Source of the DNA: a virus
IMG/VR virus record: IMGVR_UViG_3300021197_000769
Span: 1-58,248 of that record
Length of the DNA stretch: 58,248 nt
Direction: 5' to 3' (one strand)
In this document: in pieces, positions 29,179 to 37,036 of the stretch
Numbering within the stretch: the first letter of the stretch is position 1
How the letters are laid out: each line of letters starts with the position of its first letter
Notes under the pieces: generated by a model
Seen by the model: the letters and a program-made list of their open reading frames with translations, nothing else
Told to the model about the DNA's origin: nothing
Database searches by the model: none
Made by a program: the position numbers and the translations under genes

Positions 29179-29200
29179 TTTTATATATATTTATTTATTA

Positions 29201-29521
29201 TTAACAGTTCCATCTTCTTCTTGCGGCAAGTCCACGTTCGCTCTTCCAGCTTTTAGATCTAGCACAAAATGCTTTTCTACGCTTTGCTGCTTTTCCCCCT
29301 GGCTTCAGCTTAGAAGGATCCTTAGTTACGGCAGTTTGTAGTTTGCTTCCAGGATTATCTCTTTTATATTTTTCAACACCTTTTTTAGTCATGCCACCTC
29401 CAGCGGCAGCACCTGTTCCAGTTTTGTTTGCTTTGTTATAGTATCCTAAAGATTTCTTTTTTGATGGAGCCGGTGGTTTGCTTTTTGCAAATAACGGACT
29501 TGATGGTTGTGTATATGCCAT
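29201..29521 (-). CDS. Small basic protein with DUF6321-like C-terminus
   Basis: The 106-residue protein ends in a basic Cys-containing domain (KAAKRRKAFCARSKSWK ... ARRRWNC, about 77-106). This is preceded by GGMTKKGVEKYKRDNPGSKL, a pattern common in small marine phage proteins; the DUF6321 name is from memory. The N-terminus is Pro/Lys-rich and likely disordered. It overlaps the endolysin stop region by one base. A DNA- or virion-associated role is possible; no catalytic motif is present. Confidence 0.65.
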   Translation of the reverse strand: MAYTQPSSPLFAKSKPPAPSKKKSLGYYNKANKTGTGAAAGGGMTKKGVEKYKRDNPGSKLQTAVTKDPSKLKPGGKAAKRRKAFCARSKSWKSERGLAARRRWNC

Positions 29522-29982
29522 TATATTATTTTATATCGTGTTCTGCCGTGCTCCTTATAAGCTGCTAAACATCTGTTCCTATTTTCTTTTGAGGAAACGT
29601 AAGATACGTGTACCCAATCTGGGTTCTCATCGTTACCAAACTCCCATATCATCTGATCAAAGTCTAAATTCTTTTTTATAAACTCATACATTTCAGCATT
29701 AGTTGCATGACCGTATGAATCATCTAAATCCATAGCTTGACCTTTACAGTGCTGTGAGGTTGTACTACCTCCGACAGATTTGTTTAATTCAGGAGAACGA
29801 AAGAAGCTATTAATCCGTATAGGGCCTCCTACGTGCTTTCTAAGGGGTTCAAATATCTTTTCTGATAAAATACCCATACATTCAAGTTGAGTCTCATCAG
29901 GGGCGTTATTTAAGCCCATTCGTGCAGCTGTTGCACTTCTTGTAGCTTCTTTATAAGATATGTGTTTACTTATCTTATCCAT
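29521..29982 (-). CDS. M15-family peptidase endolysin
   Basis: This 153-residue protein matches the peptidase M15_3 / D-Ala-D-Ala carboxypeptidase-like fold. It has SQHCKGQAMDLD (His78 and Asp85 as zinc ligands) and WVHVSY (His125 as third ligand). Family members cleave peptide bonds of peptidoglycan, so this is the probable endolysin that acts with the holin-like protein. It has no signal peptide. It lies in a compact run of small late genes. Confidence 0.85.
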   Translation of the reverse strand: MDKISKHISYKEATRSATAARMGLNNAPDETQLECMGILSEKIFEPLRKHVGGPIRINSFFRSPELNKSVGGSTTSQHCKGQAMDLDDSYGHATNAEMYEFIKKNLDFDQMIWEFGNDENPDWVHVSYVSSKENRNRCLAAYKEHGRTRYKII

Positions 29983-29987
29983 AGCTT

Positions 29988-30131
29988 TTATTTTTTCTTT
30001 TTAGCTTTAGCTTTTAGAATTGCTTTCTTTAATGCTGGCGGCAACTTATCTAGCTTTTTATTGGCTACTGCTTTTGTAGCTTTTTTTGCACCTGCTTTTG
30101 CGCCTTTTTTTACTACTTTCTTATATGGCAT
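29988..30131 (-). CDS. Very basic 47-residue protein
   Basis: The protein is almost wholly Lys, Ala, Val and Leu, with repeated KKxxKK patterns, resembling a histone-tail or DNA-condensing peptide. I start at ATG 30131 (MPYKK). A longer frame up to 30170 would run into the preceding gene. It could help condense DNA in the virion, but nothing in the sequence proves that. Confidence 0.6.
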   Translation of the reverse strand: MPYKKVVKKGAKAGAKKATKAVANKKLDKLPPALKKAILKAKAKKKK

Positions 30132-30135
30132 AATA

Positions 30136-30306
30136 TTATTTTTTATTGTGTTTTTTATATTTTTTTGCAATTGAAACCCATTTAAAAGCGGTATACCCTA
30201 TGGTTACCAATAATAAAAGTATTTTAAGTATTACTTCTATATCCGACATGGTAACCATCATTACCACCATATTGGCTATATACAATTTTAAATCTCCCAT
30301 TTCCAT
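30136..30306 (-). CDS. Small membrane protein, 56 residues
   Basis: The start codon overlaps the stop of the upstream gene in a TAATG junction at 30304-30308, strong evidence for a real coupled gene. The product has a hydrophobic patch at about 8-20 and a clear membrane segment at about 24-44, with a Lys-rich C-terminus. It could be an accessory holin, an antiholin or a membrane anchor. A shorter start at 30249 (MSDIE) would retain the membrane segment. Confidence 0.6.
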   Translation of the reverse strand: MEMGDLKLYIANMVVMMVTMSDIEVILKILLLLVTIGYTAFKWVSIAKKYKKHNKK

Positions 30307-30527
30307 TAGTTCATACCCATTCCATTCTTGCCTTTAGCAATTTTTGAAATTGGACCTGGAATGTATTCTGGCATATTTTTGGCTAATAGCTGGATGCCTT
30401 TGCAACCACTACTAGATCCATAGCCTCGTGGCTGGTTATCCATATTTAATGGGCCATCCCATAATATATTACTGCCTTGCTCGGCACCATACATTCTTTT
30501 TGTTTTTACCATTTTTTTACTTTTCAT
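30306..30527 (-). CDS. Small unknown Gly/Asn/Lys-rich protein, 73 residues
   Basis: I do not recognise this 73-residue protein. It has a basic N-terminus, a middle with SGCKGIQLL and a C-terminus of Gly, Lys, Met and Asn. There is no membrane segment. It forms a translationally coupled pair with the downstream membrane protein (TAATG junction) and follows a 70-residue Pro/Ala-rich protein after a 9-base gap. Confidence 0.6.
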   Translation of the reverse strand: MKSKKMVKTKRMYGAEQGSNILWDGPLNMDNQPRGYGSSSGCKGIQLLAKNMPEYIPGPISKIAKGKNGMGMN

Positions 30528-30536
30528 AGCTTTTAT

Positions 30537-30749
30537 TTATACTAGCCCCCTGTCACTTGTAGTGCCAAAAATATTATTAGCTGCAAGTTGGGTTCGTGGT
30601 GAAAAATTTGTATTAGTTGCTTGTACTAGTGGATCAACAATGGGAGTCATAGGTGCTATTGGTGGAATTGCAATCTCTGAGTTTGCTTCGCCCTGTACGG
30701 CTTTTGCCATAGCATCTAGCCTGGCTTGCTCCATTTCAAGTTCATTCAT
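30537..30749 (-). CDS. Small unknown Ala/Pro-rich protein, 70 residues
   Basis: The first 20 residues form an acidic helix, the middle is Ile/Pro/Ala-rich (IAIPPIAPMTPIVDP) and the C-terminus is Asn/Thr-rich. No family is recognised and no membrane segment is evident. It lies in the cluster of minor late genes between the winged-helix protein and the endolysin. Confidence 0.6.
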   Translation of the reverse strand: MNELEMEQARLDAMAKAVQGEANSEIAIPPIAPMTPIVDPLVQATNTNFSPRTQLAANNIFGTTSDRGLV

Positions 30750-30758
30750 AATAATTAT

Positions 30759-31205
30759 TTATATTGATTTATCGTTGTTTACGTTTTTAATAGATTTTAT
30801 AAGGACCTTATCAGAATATCTTTTGCCCTTCATTATAACATTCCTTTTTTTACTGGTTGGAATGTCTTCTTCTCCTAACATTATGCGGTATATTTTATTT
30901 ATTAGTTGCTTCCCTTTAAAAGAAACTTTATATACGTTACTTTTTGTTGTAGTTCTATTTCTTTTAGCAAATACGTTTATCCAGTCATTTGCTTTTAATC
31001 TTGCCCATCTTCTGTTGTCCCAACTATAAGAATAAGCTCCATCTATAAAATCAAGTCTGTTGAAAAGACCAATGCAGTCTAGGTAAATTAATAACTCTAG
31101 ATCTGCATCAGAAAGTCCATTGTTTCTGCAAGCCCACCGCCTGATAATGCGGTAATGCTTTAGTAGACTTAAATTCTTTATATCATTGGCCTCCAAACGT
31201 TTCAT
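30759..31205 (-). CDS. Winged-helix (MarR-like) DNA-binding protein candidate
   Basis: The 148-residue protein has an N-terminal helical part with LSLLKHYRIIRRW (about 12-24). This is followed by helices typical of a winged-helix domain (LSDADLELLIYLDC, about 31-44; a WINVFAKRN recognition-helix-like segment, about 75-83; then VYKVSFKGKQLINKIYRIML as wing and last helix). The C-terminus is basic. It overlaps the groES stop by 4 bases. It may regulate late genes, or be structural as in other marine phages where it is unannotated. Confidence 0.6.
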   Translation of the reverse strand: MKRLEANDIKNLSLLKHYRIIRRWACRNNGLSDADLELLIYLDCIGLFNRLDFIDGAYSYSWDNRRWARLKANDWINVFAKRNRTTTKSNVYKVSFKGKQLINKIYRIMLGEEDIPTSKKRNVIMKGKRYSDKVLIKSIKNVNNDKSI

Positions 31206-31462
31206 AAAACAACAACAACGTCAAATTCTTTAATAACCTTATATATCACTTTATCAATCTCCATATCAAACCCCGCGTGTCTATCGTAGTAAATAGTGTC
31301 TCCATCTTGTACTCCTTCAACTAGCGTTCCTATGGTCTTCACTTTAGCTTCCCTGTACCTTATATCTTCTCTGTGGCTCTCTCCTAAAATTAAACCACCT
31401 TTAGTAGATACTTCTTTCTCCTTTACAGGCTCTATCAACATATACTTCCCTACTGCCTTCAT
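31202..31462 (-). CDS. groES: Co-chaperonin GroES (Cpn10)
   Basis: The 86-residue protein has the Cpn10 outline: an N-terminal strand (GKYMLIEPV), a mobile loop with GGLILGE where the hydrophobic tripeptide LIL docks to GroEL, a GTLVEGVQDGDTIYYDRHAG core and a closing strand. It is close to the usual 95-residue length. Its ATG overlaps the groEL stop by one base, so it is translated with groEL. The order groEL then groES is reversed relative to bacterial operons. It probably caps the phage GroEL to fold virion proteins. Confidence 0.85.
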   Translation of the reverse strand: MKAVGKYMLIEPVKEKEVSTKGGLILGESHREDIRYREAKVKTIGTLVEGVQDGDTIYYDRHAGFDMEIDKVIYKVIKEFDVVVVL

Positions 31463-33000
31463 TATGCTCTTAAGTTATTAATTACACAATCGGTTGCTAG
31501 TATCGTATTGGCTACAGATGCCGCATTCTTTAATGCACTCTTTGTAACAAGTAGTGGGTCAACAATTCCTGCCTTAATCATATTGACTAATTTTCCTGTA
31601 ACTACATTGTAACCATACCCTTTTTTAGTAGGGTATTCAAATTTAGTGATATCAGCATTGGACATTATAACATCAAATGCAGCTCTAATAGCCTTTAAAA
31701 GTATTTCTTCTCCTATGTTAGATGGTGTTATCTTATCACTAGCATTTAGTAAAGCAATTCCTCCACCTGGAAGTATACCCTCTTTAATAGCTGCCTTAGT
31801 AGCACAGATTGAATCCTCAACCCTGTCGGCCTTCTCTTTTAATTCAACCTCTGAGTTAGCTCCTACTTTAACGACACCAACCTTACCTCCAAGTCTTGAA
31901 AGCCTTTTTTCAAGTAAGTGCTTCTTTCCGTTAATCTTTGTAGTCTTTAATTCTTTCTTAAGTTGCTTAATTAAGTCTTTAACGTCATCACTCATCCCAT
32001 CCACTTGGATGATTGTTTCGTCAGATGTAGTTGTTGACTTTAAGCACGTTCCTAAGTGACTCACATCAATTAGGTCCATATCGTCTCCAAGGTCTTCGTT
32101 TATTACTGTAGCTCCTGTTAGAACTGCGAAGTCTTGTAGTGTTTGCTTTTTATTTATGCCAAAGTCAGGTGCATCAATAATGTTTGCCTTGATGTTACCC
32201 TTTGATACATTCATTGAAATTGCTGTAACTAATTGTTCGTCAGCATCTCCAATAATTAATAGTTCTTTCTTGTTTTTAATAACGTGTTCAAGAATGCTTT
32301 GAACCTTTCTTACGTTGGGTATCTTGCTCTCTACGATTAGTACAAGCGGGTTATTTAACTCACAAGCACCTTTCTCTTTGTTATTGATAAAGTGGTGGTT
32401 TTTTAATCCTTTATCTAACGAAGCTCCATCAACTATTTCAACCGATGTTTCTTCGTCATTAGATATTTCCATACTTACCACACCATTCTCACCAACGTCT
32501 TCGAAAGATTTAGCTATCATTGACCCTAAGTTAGAGTCGTTGTTAGAAGATATTGTAGCAACCTGCTTTAGCATATCACCACTTACGTCTACAGCCTTAC
32601 TTTCTAAGTACTTAACAACCTTTTCAACGGCAGAGCTTATTCCATCTCTTACCTCTCTTGAGTTGTAGTCCTTTGTTTCAAATGCCTCTTTTAAAATAGA
32701 GTGCGCTAGCACCGTAGCAGTTGTTGTTCCGTCCCCTGCTTCCTTAACGGTTTGTCTAGCTGCTTCCTTTAGAAGCGTAGCACCCATATTTTCAACAGGG
32801 TCTAGTAGCGTAATTGAATTAGCTACTGTCACCCCATCCTTTGTGATTAATGGTTTTCCAGATGAGTCCTCAAGCATAACGCACTTACCGCTTGCTCCTA
32901 GCGTGGAGCTTACTGCCTTAGTTAGCTTTGATACACCTTCAAACACTTTATTTTTACCTTCGTCTCCGAAGTTTAGATTCTTAACGATTTCGTTAGACAT
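31462..33000 (-). CDS. groEL: Chaperonin GroEL (Cpn60)
   Basis: The 512-residue product has the ATPase motif GDGTTTATVL (Asp90), an RVED segment with the conserved catalytic Asp, PGGGIALL and the C-terminal equatorial motif GIVDPLLVTKSALKNAASVA. It is about 30 residues shorter than bacterial GroEL, with a reduced apical domain, and lacks the Gly-Gly-Met tail. It is followed directly by groES. Both catalytic aspartates are present, so it is probably active and dedicated to folding capsid or tail proteins. Confidence 0.93.
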   Translation of the reverse strand: MSNEIVKNLNFGDEGKNKVFEGVSKLTKAVSSTLGASGKCVMLEDSSGKPLITKDGVTVANSITLLDPVENMGATLLKEAARQTVKEAGDGTTTATVLAHSILKEAFETKDYNSREVRDGISSAVEKVVKYLESKAVDVSGDMLKQVATISSNNDSNLGSMIAKSFEDVGENGVVSMEISNDEETSVEIVDGASLDKGLKNHHFINNKEKGACELNNPLVLIVESKIPNVRKVQSILEHVIKNKKELLIIGDADEQLVTAISMNVSKGNIKANIIDAPDFGINKKQTLQDFAVLTGATVINEDLGDDMDLIDVSHLGTCLKSTTTSDETIIQVDGMSDDVKDLIKQLKKELKTTKINGKKHLLEKRLSRLGGKVGVVKVGANSEVELKEKADRVEDSICATKAAIKEGILPGGGIALLNASDKITPSNIGEEILLKAIRAAFDVIMSNADITKFEYPTKKGYGYNVVTGKLVNMIKAGIVDPLLVTKSALKNAASVANTILATDCVINNLRA

Positions 33001-33062
33001 AATTATATTGAATTAAATTAAATTAAATTGTTACTCCTTTGACCTGGAGTTAAGGTTTATTA

Positions 33063-33323
33063 TTATCCTAAGTCTACAGAAACCCAAGTCGCTTCACCCG
33101 CAGCTCCAGTCTCAGTACAGACATATATTCCACCATTAAAAAAAACCATATCTCCTTTTACTCCAGCCCCCTCTAATGGGTCTACATCTACAATCTTAAT
33201 AAACCCTGCGATGTCATTGATTTTTACACCTTGGTTGTTTGTTCTTGTGTTCTTTGGTTGTAAGTCTGTTCCACTATCGAAACCACTAAATACCGTGTCT
33301 AAGTTAATTTTTTCGTTTGCCAT
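33063..33323 (-). CDS. Small unknown beta-rich protein, 86 residues
   Basis: The product has a polar N-terminus and a C-terminal beta-type domain with GDMVFFNGGIYVCTET, a pattern often seen at ends of tail-fibre-associated or decoration proteins. I do not recognise a family. It follows a promoter-like box (33348-33361) by about 25 bases and precedes groEL after 62 bases that carry AATTA repeats, so it may be a well-expressed minor virion protein. Confidence 0.6.
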   Translation of the reverse strand: MANEKINLDTVFSGFDSGTDLQPKNTRTNNQGVKINDIAGFIKIVDVDPLEGAGVKGDMVFFNGGIYVCTETGAAGEATWVSVDLG

Positions 33324-33347
33324 TTTAAATTTTGTTTGTTATTGTTG

Positions 33348-33361
33348 TTATATATAGTTAC
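33348..33361 (-). promoter_or_regulatory. Candidate late promoter box (copy 2)
   Basis: Read leftward it is GTAACTATATATAA, 25 bases upstream of the ATG at 33323 and upstream of the groEL-groES genes. It matches the boxes at 18538 and 40642. Recurrence is the only evidence. Confidence 0.4.
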
Positions 33362-33369
33362 TTATTTTT

Positions 33370-33630
33370 TTACTTTTTTACTCTATTCTTTGCAACGTGT
33401 AGCATTCTTTCTTCTAATTTAGATACCCTAACCGTTAACTCAAGTATAGTTTGATTTGCTTCTTTCAACTCATCCTCTAATTCTTCTATTCTTTTTTGTT
33501 TGTAGCTACTATGGCTTGAGGACACAGAGTGGCTTATATCCATCTTCTTTTTTATGATGCTCCAAACCTCTTTAATCCCAAACGAACCAGCTAATCCACC
33601 TACTATTAATATAAGGTTTTCACTATCCAT
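33370..33630 (-). CDS. Membrane-anchored coiled-coil protein, 86 residues
   Basis: The first 25 residues contain a hydrophobic segment (LILIVGGLAGSFGI). A Ser-rich linker (about 34-43) and a leucine-zipper-like coiled coil with a basic end (about 46-86) follow. This resembles small phage proteins near lysis genes (spanin-like or holin accessory). No lipobox is seen. A 115-base AT-rich gap separates it from the fibre genes upstream. Confidence 0.6.
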   Translation of the reverse strand: MDSENLILIVGGLAGSFGIKEVWSIIKKKMDISHSVSSSHSSYKQKRIEELEDELKEANQTILELTVRVSKLEERMLHVAKNRVKK

Positions 33631-33745
33631 ATGATTTTTTTTTATTGTTTATGTCATAGAGTAGATTTAATTAGATAGGATTTTTATGGTATTATATTAT
33701 AATATTCCTTTATGTTTGTTTTGCCTAAAGACACTTTTTAATTTT

Positions 33746-33946
33746 TTAACTTAGTTTTGTTTCGTCTAGTAAAATATCTTCCTTTGTTATTTGCTCGTAG
33801 CTCACACCTTTAACTGTTAGTTCTGAGGCTTTGTTGTCGCCAAAATAAAAGCCTGTTCTATTATCTTTTAAAGTGCAAGGTCTTGGATTTCTAAAAAATC
33901 CTTCATCGTTAATGTATATCCCTAAATTGTCTGTAAAAAATATCAT
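33746..33946 (-). CDS. Small unknown protein after the LamG adhesin, 66 residues
   Basis: The ATG overlaps the stop of the LamG-type gene by 4 bases, indicating coupled expression. The sequence is mixed polar with aromatic residues in the first half (GIYINDEGFFRNP) and an acidic C-terminus. It has no membrane segment and no known family. It might be a fibre chaperone or a small tail component, by position alone. Confidence 0.55.
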   Translation of the reverse strand: MIFFTDNLGIYINDEGFFRNPRPCTLKDNRTGFYFGDNKASELTVKGVSYEQITKEDILLDETKLS

Positions 33947-35355
33947 ATACTTATAAATTGTGGTGATGTAAAATTGTACAGTGTTGCGTTTTCTCCATCA
34001 GCTCCAGTGTCGATTAATTCTGTTGTAGAATCATCCCCTGTGCCTGCATAGGCTCTAGTTGGTGTTCCAAGTATAGATGTTGGGTCGATAGGTGTACCCG
34101 AATTATATAAAGATAATGCTTCCGCAGGCGTAGCAACTGTCCCCTCATAAATAGCTGAATAAGCCATTACACCATTTTGAACATTAAACCCTAACAATTC
34201 GCCTATTACTAATTTTTGCGTTGTTAAGGAAGGCATTACTGCAGCCGTTGTAGAAGTTAGTGCCTGCGATACTCCATTAATATATATTTTTACCCTATTG
34301 GCTTCTGCTAAAGAACTATCGTAAGTGAACATCATTAACGACATACCGCTAGTTGTTCCATCTAAAGCGTTTGTAGCAGCGGTATTATTATTTCTTATGT
34401 TTACTGAAATAAAATTATTATCCTTCCAACTAAAATTCCATCCATATCTAAAGGTTGAATCCATACAATTAATGGTATTATTTCCGTTAACTCTCCGATT
34501 AGTCCACATAAAAACGGTTAACTTTGTTGCTCCCATTCCTACTGCAGATGCTTCTGCATAAGCGTCTACATTATCAACCTTAAAGTTTAACGCTTGCGTT
34601 AGCGGAAATAAATGAGCCACCCAAAATTCAGGAGGTCTTGTAAAATTATTTAATGTTAAATCTTCTCCTGCGCTTCCTTCGTCAATTGCTGTTAAATCCC
34701 CATCGCTTCCATTTAATCTATAATAGCTTGTCGGTGTTCCTAAACCTATGCCATTAGCGAATTGACCGTTACCTGAATTGTAAGCCGCAACTGCTTCTGT
34801 TCCTGTTCCTGCAACTCCATCCCAAATTGCTACTTCGTCATATTTAGAAGCCCCGTAAATTGGTGAAGATGTAGCACCGCCAATCTCAAAGCTATTTCCA
34901 ACATTTGATGCTAAAGATGTAGGTATTGTGCCTGTTATGCTTAAAGCAGTTAAAGTTCCATTTATCCATATTTTAAGTCTATTTGCTTCGCTTAAAGTTC
35001 CGTCATAAACAACAAAATAGTGATTCCATTCGTTAAAGTTAGGTACATTGCAAAATGCTAAACTAGAATCTGTATTCCTAAACACTAAAATCATAGTTGA
35101 GTTAGCGTCATTAGTTGTCATTAACCAACTATTATCCGCTGATACCCTACTACCTAAAAATGCTCTACTACCTATTGAATCTATCCAACAAGATATAGTC
35201 ATTTTATTAGAATTATTCCCTATCTGACCCCCTCGACTTGCATAATCATTTACGCCATCTGTTAGCAAAGCATTACCAAAAGTAAAAGCCTTTTCCCCAA
35301 CTAAATTTAAATTAACATTATATGGGCTTATTGCTGATGCTGATATAAATGGCAT
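33943..35355 (-). CDS. Tail adhesin with two LamG/concanavalin A-like domains
   Basis: The 470-residue protein consists of two tandem beta-sandwich domains (about 20-240 and 245-470). Each has the LamG_3 pattern of a DGxxDYA-type opening, NxWxHYxxxYDGT-like strands, a KIWINGT turn and a closing Y-x-R-L-N-G-type segment. Such domains bind carbohydrates and often sit on fibre tips. It is the last of five linked fibre genes, overlapping the previous stop by one base. Host-surface glycan binding is inferred. Confidence 0.75.
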   Translation of the reverse strand: MPFISASAISPYNVNLNLVGEKAFTFGNALLTDGVNDYASRGGQIGNNSNKMTISCWIDSIGSRAFLGSRVSADNSWLMTTNDANSTMILVFRNTDSSLAFCNVPNFNEWNHYFVVYDGTLSEANRLKIWINGTLTALSITGTIPTSLASNVGNSFEIGGATSSPIYGASKYDEVAIWDGVAGTGTEAVAAYNSGNGQFANGIGLGTPTSYYRLNGSDGDLTAIDEGSAGEDLTLNNFTRPPEFWVAHLFPLTQALNFKVDNVDAYAEASAVGMGATKLTVFMWTNRRVNGNNTINCMDSTFRYGWNFSWKDNNFISVNIRNNNTAATNALDGTTSGMSLMMFTYDSSLAEANRVKIYINGVSQALTSTTAAVMPSLTTQKLVIGELLGFNVQNGVMAYSAIYEGTVATPAEALSLYNSGTPIDPTSILGTPTRAYAGTGDDSTTELIDTGADGENATLYNFTSPQFISI

Positions 35356-35657
35356 TACTTGTATACTATTATAGCACCACCAGTACCTACTGTAATGCTT
35401 TGAAACAACTCACCTGCTGGGGCTTGTATTAATGAACCCTGCTTTAATGTAACACCCGACAAGTTCATTGCCGTCAAGTAGTTATCTGTATCTACTGCTG
35501 TACTTGCATCCCCACCTAACAATGTTGTTATTTCGGTGTCGGCTTGTACAATAAACGCATAAGCATTTACTTCTGTGTGCGCCCCTGCCGCCAAATACTC
35601 AGAGCCGAATGTACCTATTAATCTACTTGGATTTACACCCTTACTTTTACTTGCCAT
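35355..35657 (-). CDS. Short fibre-associated protein, 100 residues
   Basis: This protein corresponds to the N-terminal domain (about 100 residues) of the two large fibre genes upstream (35721-36833 and 37026-38999). All three share a GS(K/E)YL...TEVN..(E/A)F(I/V)xQ(A/E)DT opening, a GGDAS turn and SGVTLK(Q/K)G. It looks like a single-domain paralog, perhaps a free copy of the attachment module. It ends one base into the LamG gene start. Confidence 0.7.
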   Translation of the reverse strand: MASKSKGVNPSRLIGTFGSEYLAAGAHTEVNAYAFIVQADTEITTLLGGDASTAVDTDNYLTAMNLSGVTLKQGSLIQAPAGELFQSITVGTGGAIIVYK

Positions 35658-35720
35658 ATTTTTTTATTTTTTATATAATTTTATCTTGTACTAGAAACAC
35701 CCCTGTTCCTTTTATGTAAT

Positions 35721-36833
35721 TCATTCGTATACTGAGTAATAATCATTAATATTTGTTTCTATTCCTACTCTATTAGCTGATTGGTTTGTTGGATAGAATA
35801 CACCCATCTGAAAAGACCCATTAAACTCAAGGCCTAAGGCTCCGTGAGCGTTACCTATATTGAACAATCCAATAGTGTTATTTAAAGCTATTGAAGAATT
35901 ATTATTTTCAACTCCATTTATATAAGATTTAGCGTTAGTTGTACTTTTTTGAGCATAAGTTATTTTCTGAGATATTGTTGCAGCTATTGACCCTGCTAAA
36001 AATGCCCCGTCAAAAACTAATACGTTGGTAGGTGTTATAGCAAATGTGTTTTTGTTACTACCACCAAGAGTATCTCTAACGCCAAACGGTCTAGTATTGT
36101 CGTTTTGATAATTTTTATAAACAGACACAAAAGACGCAATAGGCTCATTGAAGCCATTTTGAGATTCCAAGTAGTCATTTACGCCATCAAACACAGCGCA
36201 GGGTTTCCCGTTCTCTAATTCAATAACTCCAGAGCTTACTATCTTAGGTTGTCTACTACCTTCAACTTGCGTTGCGTCATTACCTCCCCCACTTTGGTCA
36301 TACCAAGTTACTACAAATCCATCGCCTGAACCAACAAAAGCAAGTAGAGCAGCAGTATCTAATTCTCCATCGCTATTAAAACCGATGTTTTGATTGACTG
36401 GAGTACCAACACTTCTTCTTACTTCAATAGCGTCTCCTTCATAGTTAGCTCTTAGTTTTCTTAAAGAATAAGCAGCCGAAGCATTTGGATATAAATCTAG
36501 CAGTCCAACAAAAGGTCCAGGCTTCTCACCTTTAAATACAGAGTTGTAAGCCAATGCAGAGCCTTCACTAATGTTTATGTTTTGAAATGCTTCCCCTGCG
36601 GGAGACACTATTAACGCCCCCTTCTTAAGGGTCACCCCGTCAAGATTCATTGAAGACTTGTAGTCTACATCAGTAGCAGTCACAGAAGCATCTCCACCCT
36701 CAAGCAATGTTATAATTGTATCCTCTTGAGTGACAAACTCAGTGCAATTAACCTCCGTGTGGTCAGTCGCACTTAAGTACTTAGAACCCAAGGGCTGAGA
36801 AAGTCTATTTTGTATTACACCTTTACCTGCCAT
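35721..36833 (-). CDS. Tail fibre with arabinofuranosidase-B-like domain (one copy)
   Basis: The 370-residue protein has the shared N-terminal module (about 1-105). Then comes a domain with AAYSLRKLRANY, IGFNSDGELDTAALL and WYDQSGGGNDATQ, the pattern of the ArabFuran-catal / LamG-like beta-sandwich seen in many Bacteroidetes phage fibres. Family members in fungi hydrolyse arabinan; in phages the fold is probably used for binding. DNA near 36180-36220 is almost identical to the partner gene near 38335-38375. Confidence 0.75.
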   Translation of the reverse strand: MAGKGVIQNRLSQPLGSKYLSATDHTEVNCTEFVTQEDTIITLLEGGDASVTATDVDYKSSMNLDGVTLKKGALIVSPAGEAFQNINISEGSALAYNSVFKGEKPGPFVGLLDLYPNASAAYSLRKLRANYEGDAIEVRRSVGTPVNQNIGFNSDGELDTAALLAFVGSGDGFVVTWYDQSGGGNDATQVEGSRQPKIVSSGVIELENGKPCAVFDGVNDYLESQNGFNEPIASFVSVYKNYQNDNTRPFGVRDTLGGSNKNTFAITPTNVLVFDGAFLAGSIAATISQKITYAQKSTTNAKSYINGVENNNSSIALNNTIGLFNIGNAHGALGLEFNGSFQMGVFYPTNQSANRVGIETNINDYYSVYE

Positions 36834-36835
36834 TT

Positions 36836-37036
36836 TTAAATTATTTCGTCTTCTATCGCAGGTAGTTCTGTAACAGTCGTTAGTGTTGTTGGGTATTTAT
36901 CGTGAACTATCATATAATGGTATCCATCAATTTCTATAGGCTTTGCCCATCTAATTGTTCCACCTGTGTAGTTTTCACCTGCTGTTACTTCAGCGTCATA
37001 CGCAAGGCACTCCGCCTCTGTTCCTTTAATATACAT
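36836..37036 (-). CDS. Small unknown protein between fibre genes, 66 residues
   Basis: The 66-residue protein starts 11 bases inside the end of the double-domain fibre gene and ends 2 bases before the next fibre gene. It has two short beta segments with a central GGTIRWAKPIEIDGYHYMIV. No family is recognised. Its position suggests a fibre assembly or capping accessory. Confidence 0.55.
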   Translation of the reverse strand: MYIKGTEAECLAYDAEVTAGENYTGGTIRWAKPIEIDGYHYMIVHDKYPTTLTTVTELPAIEDEII

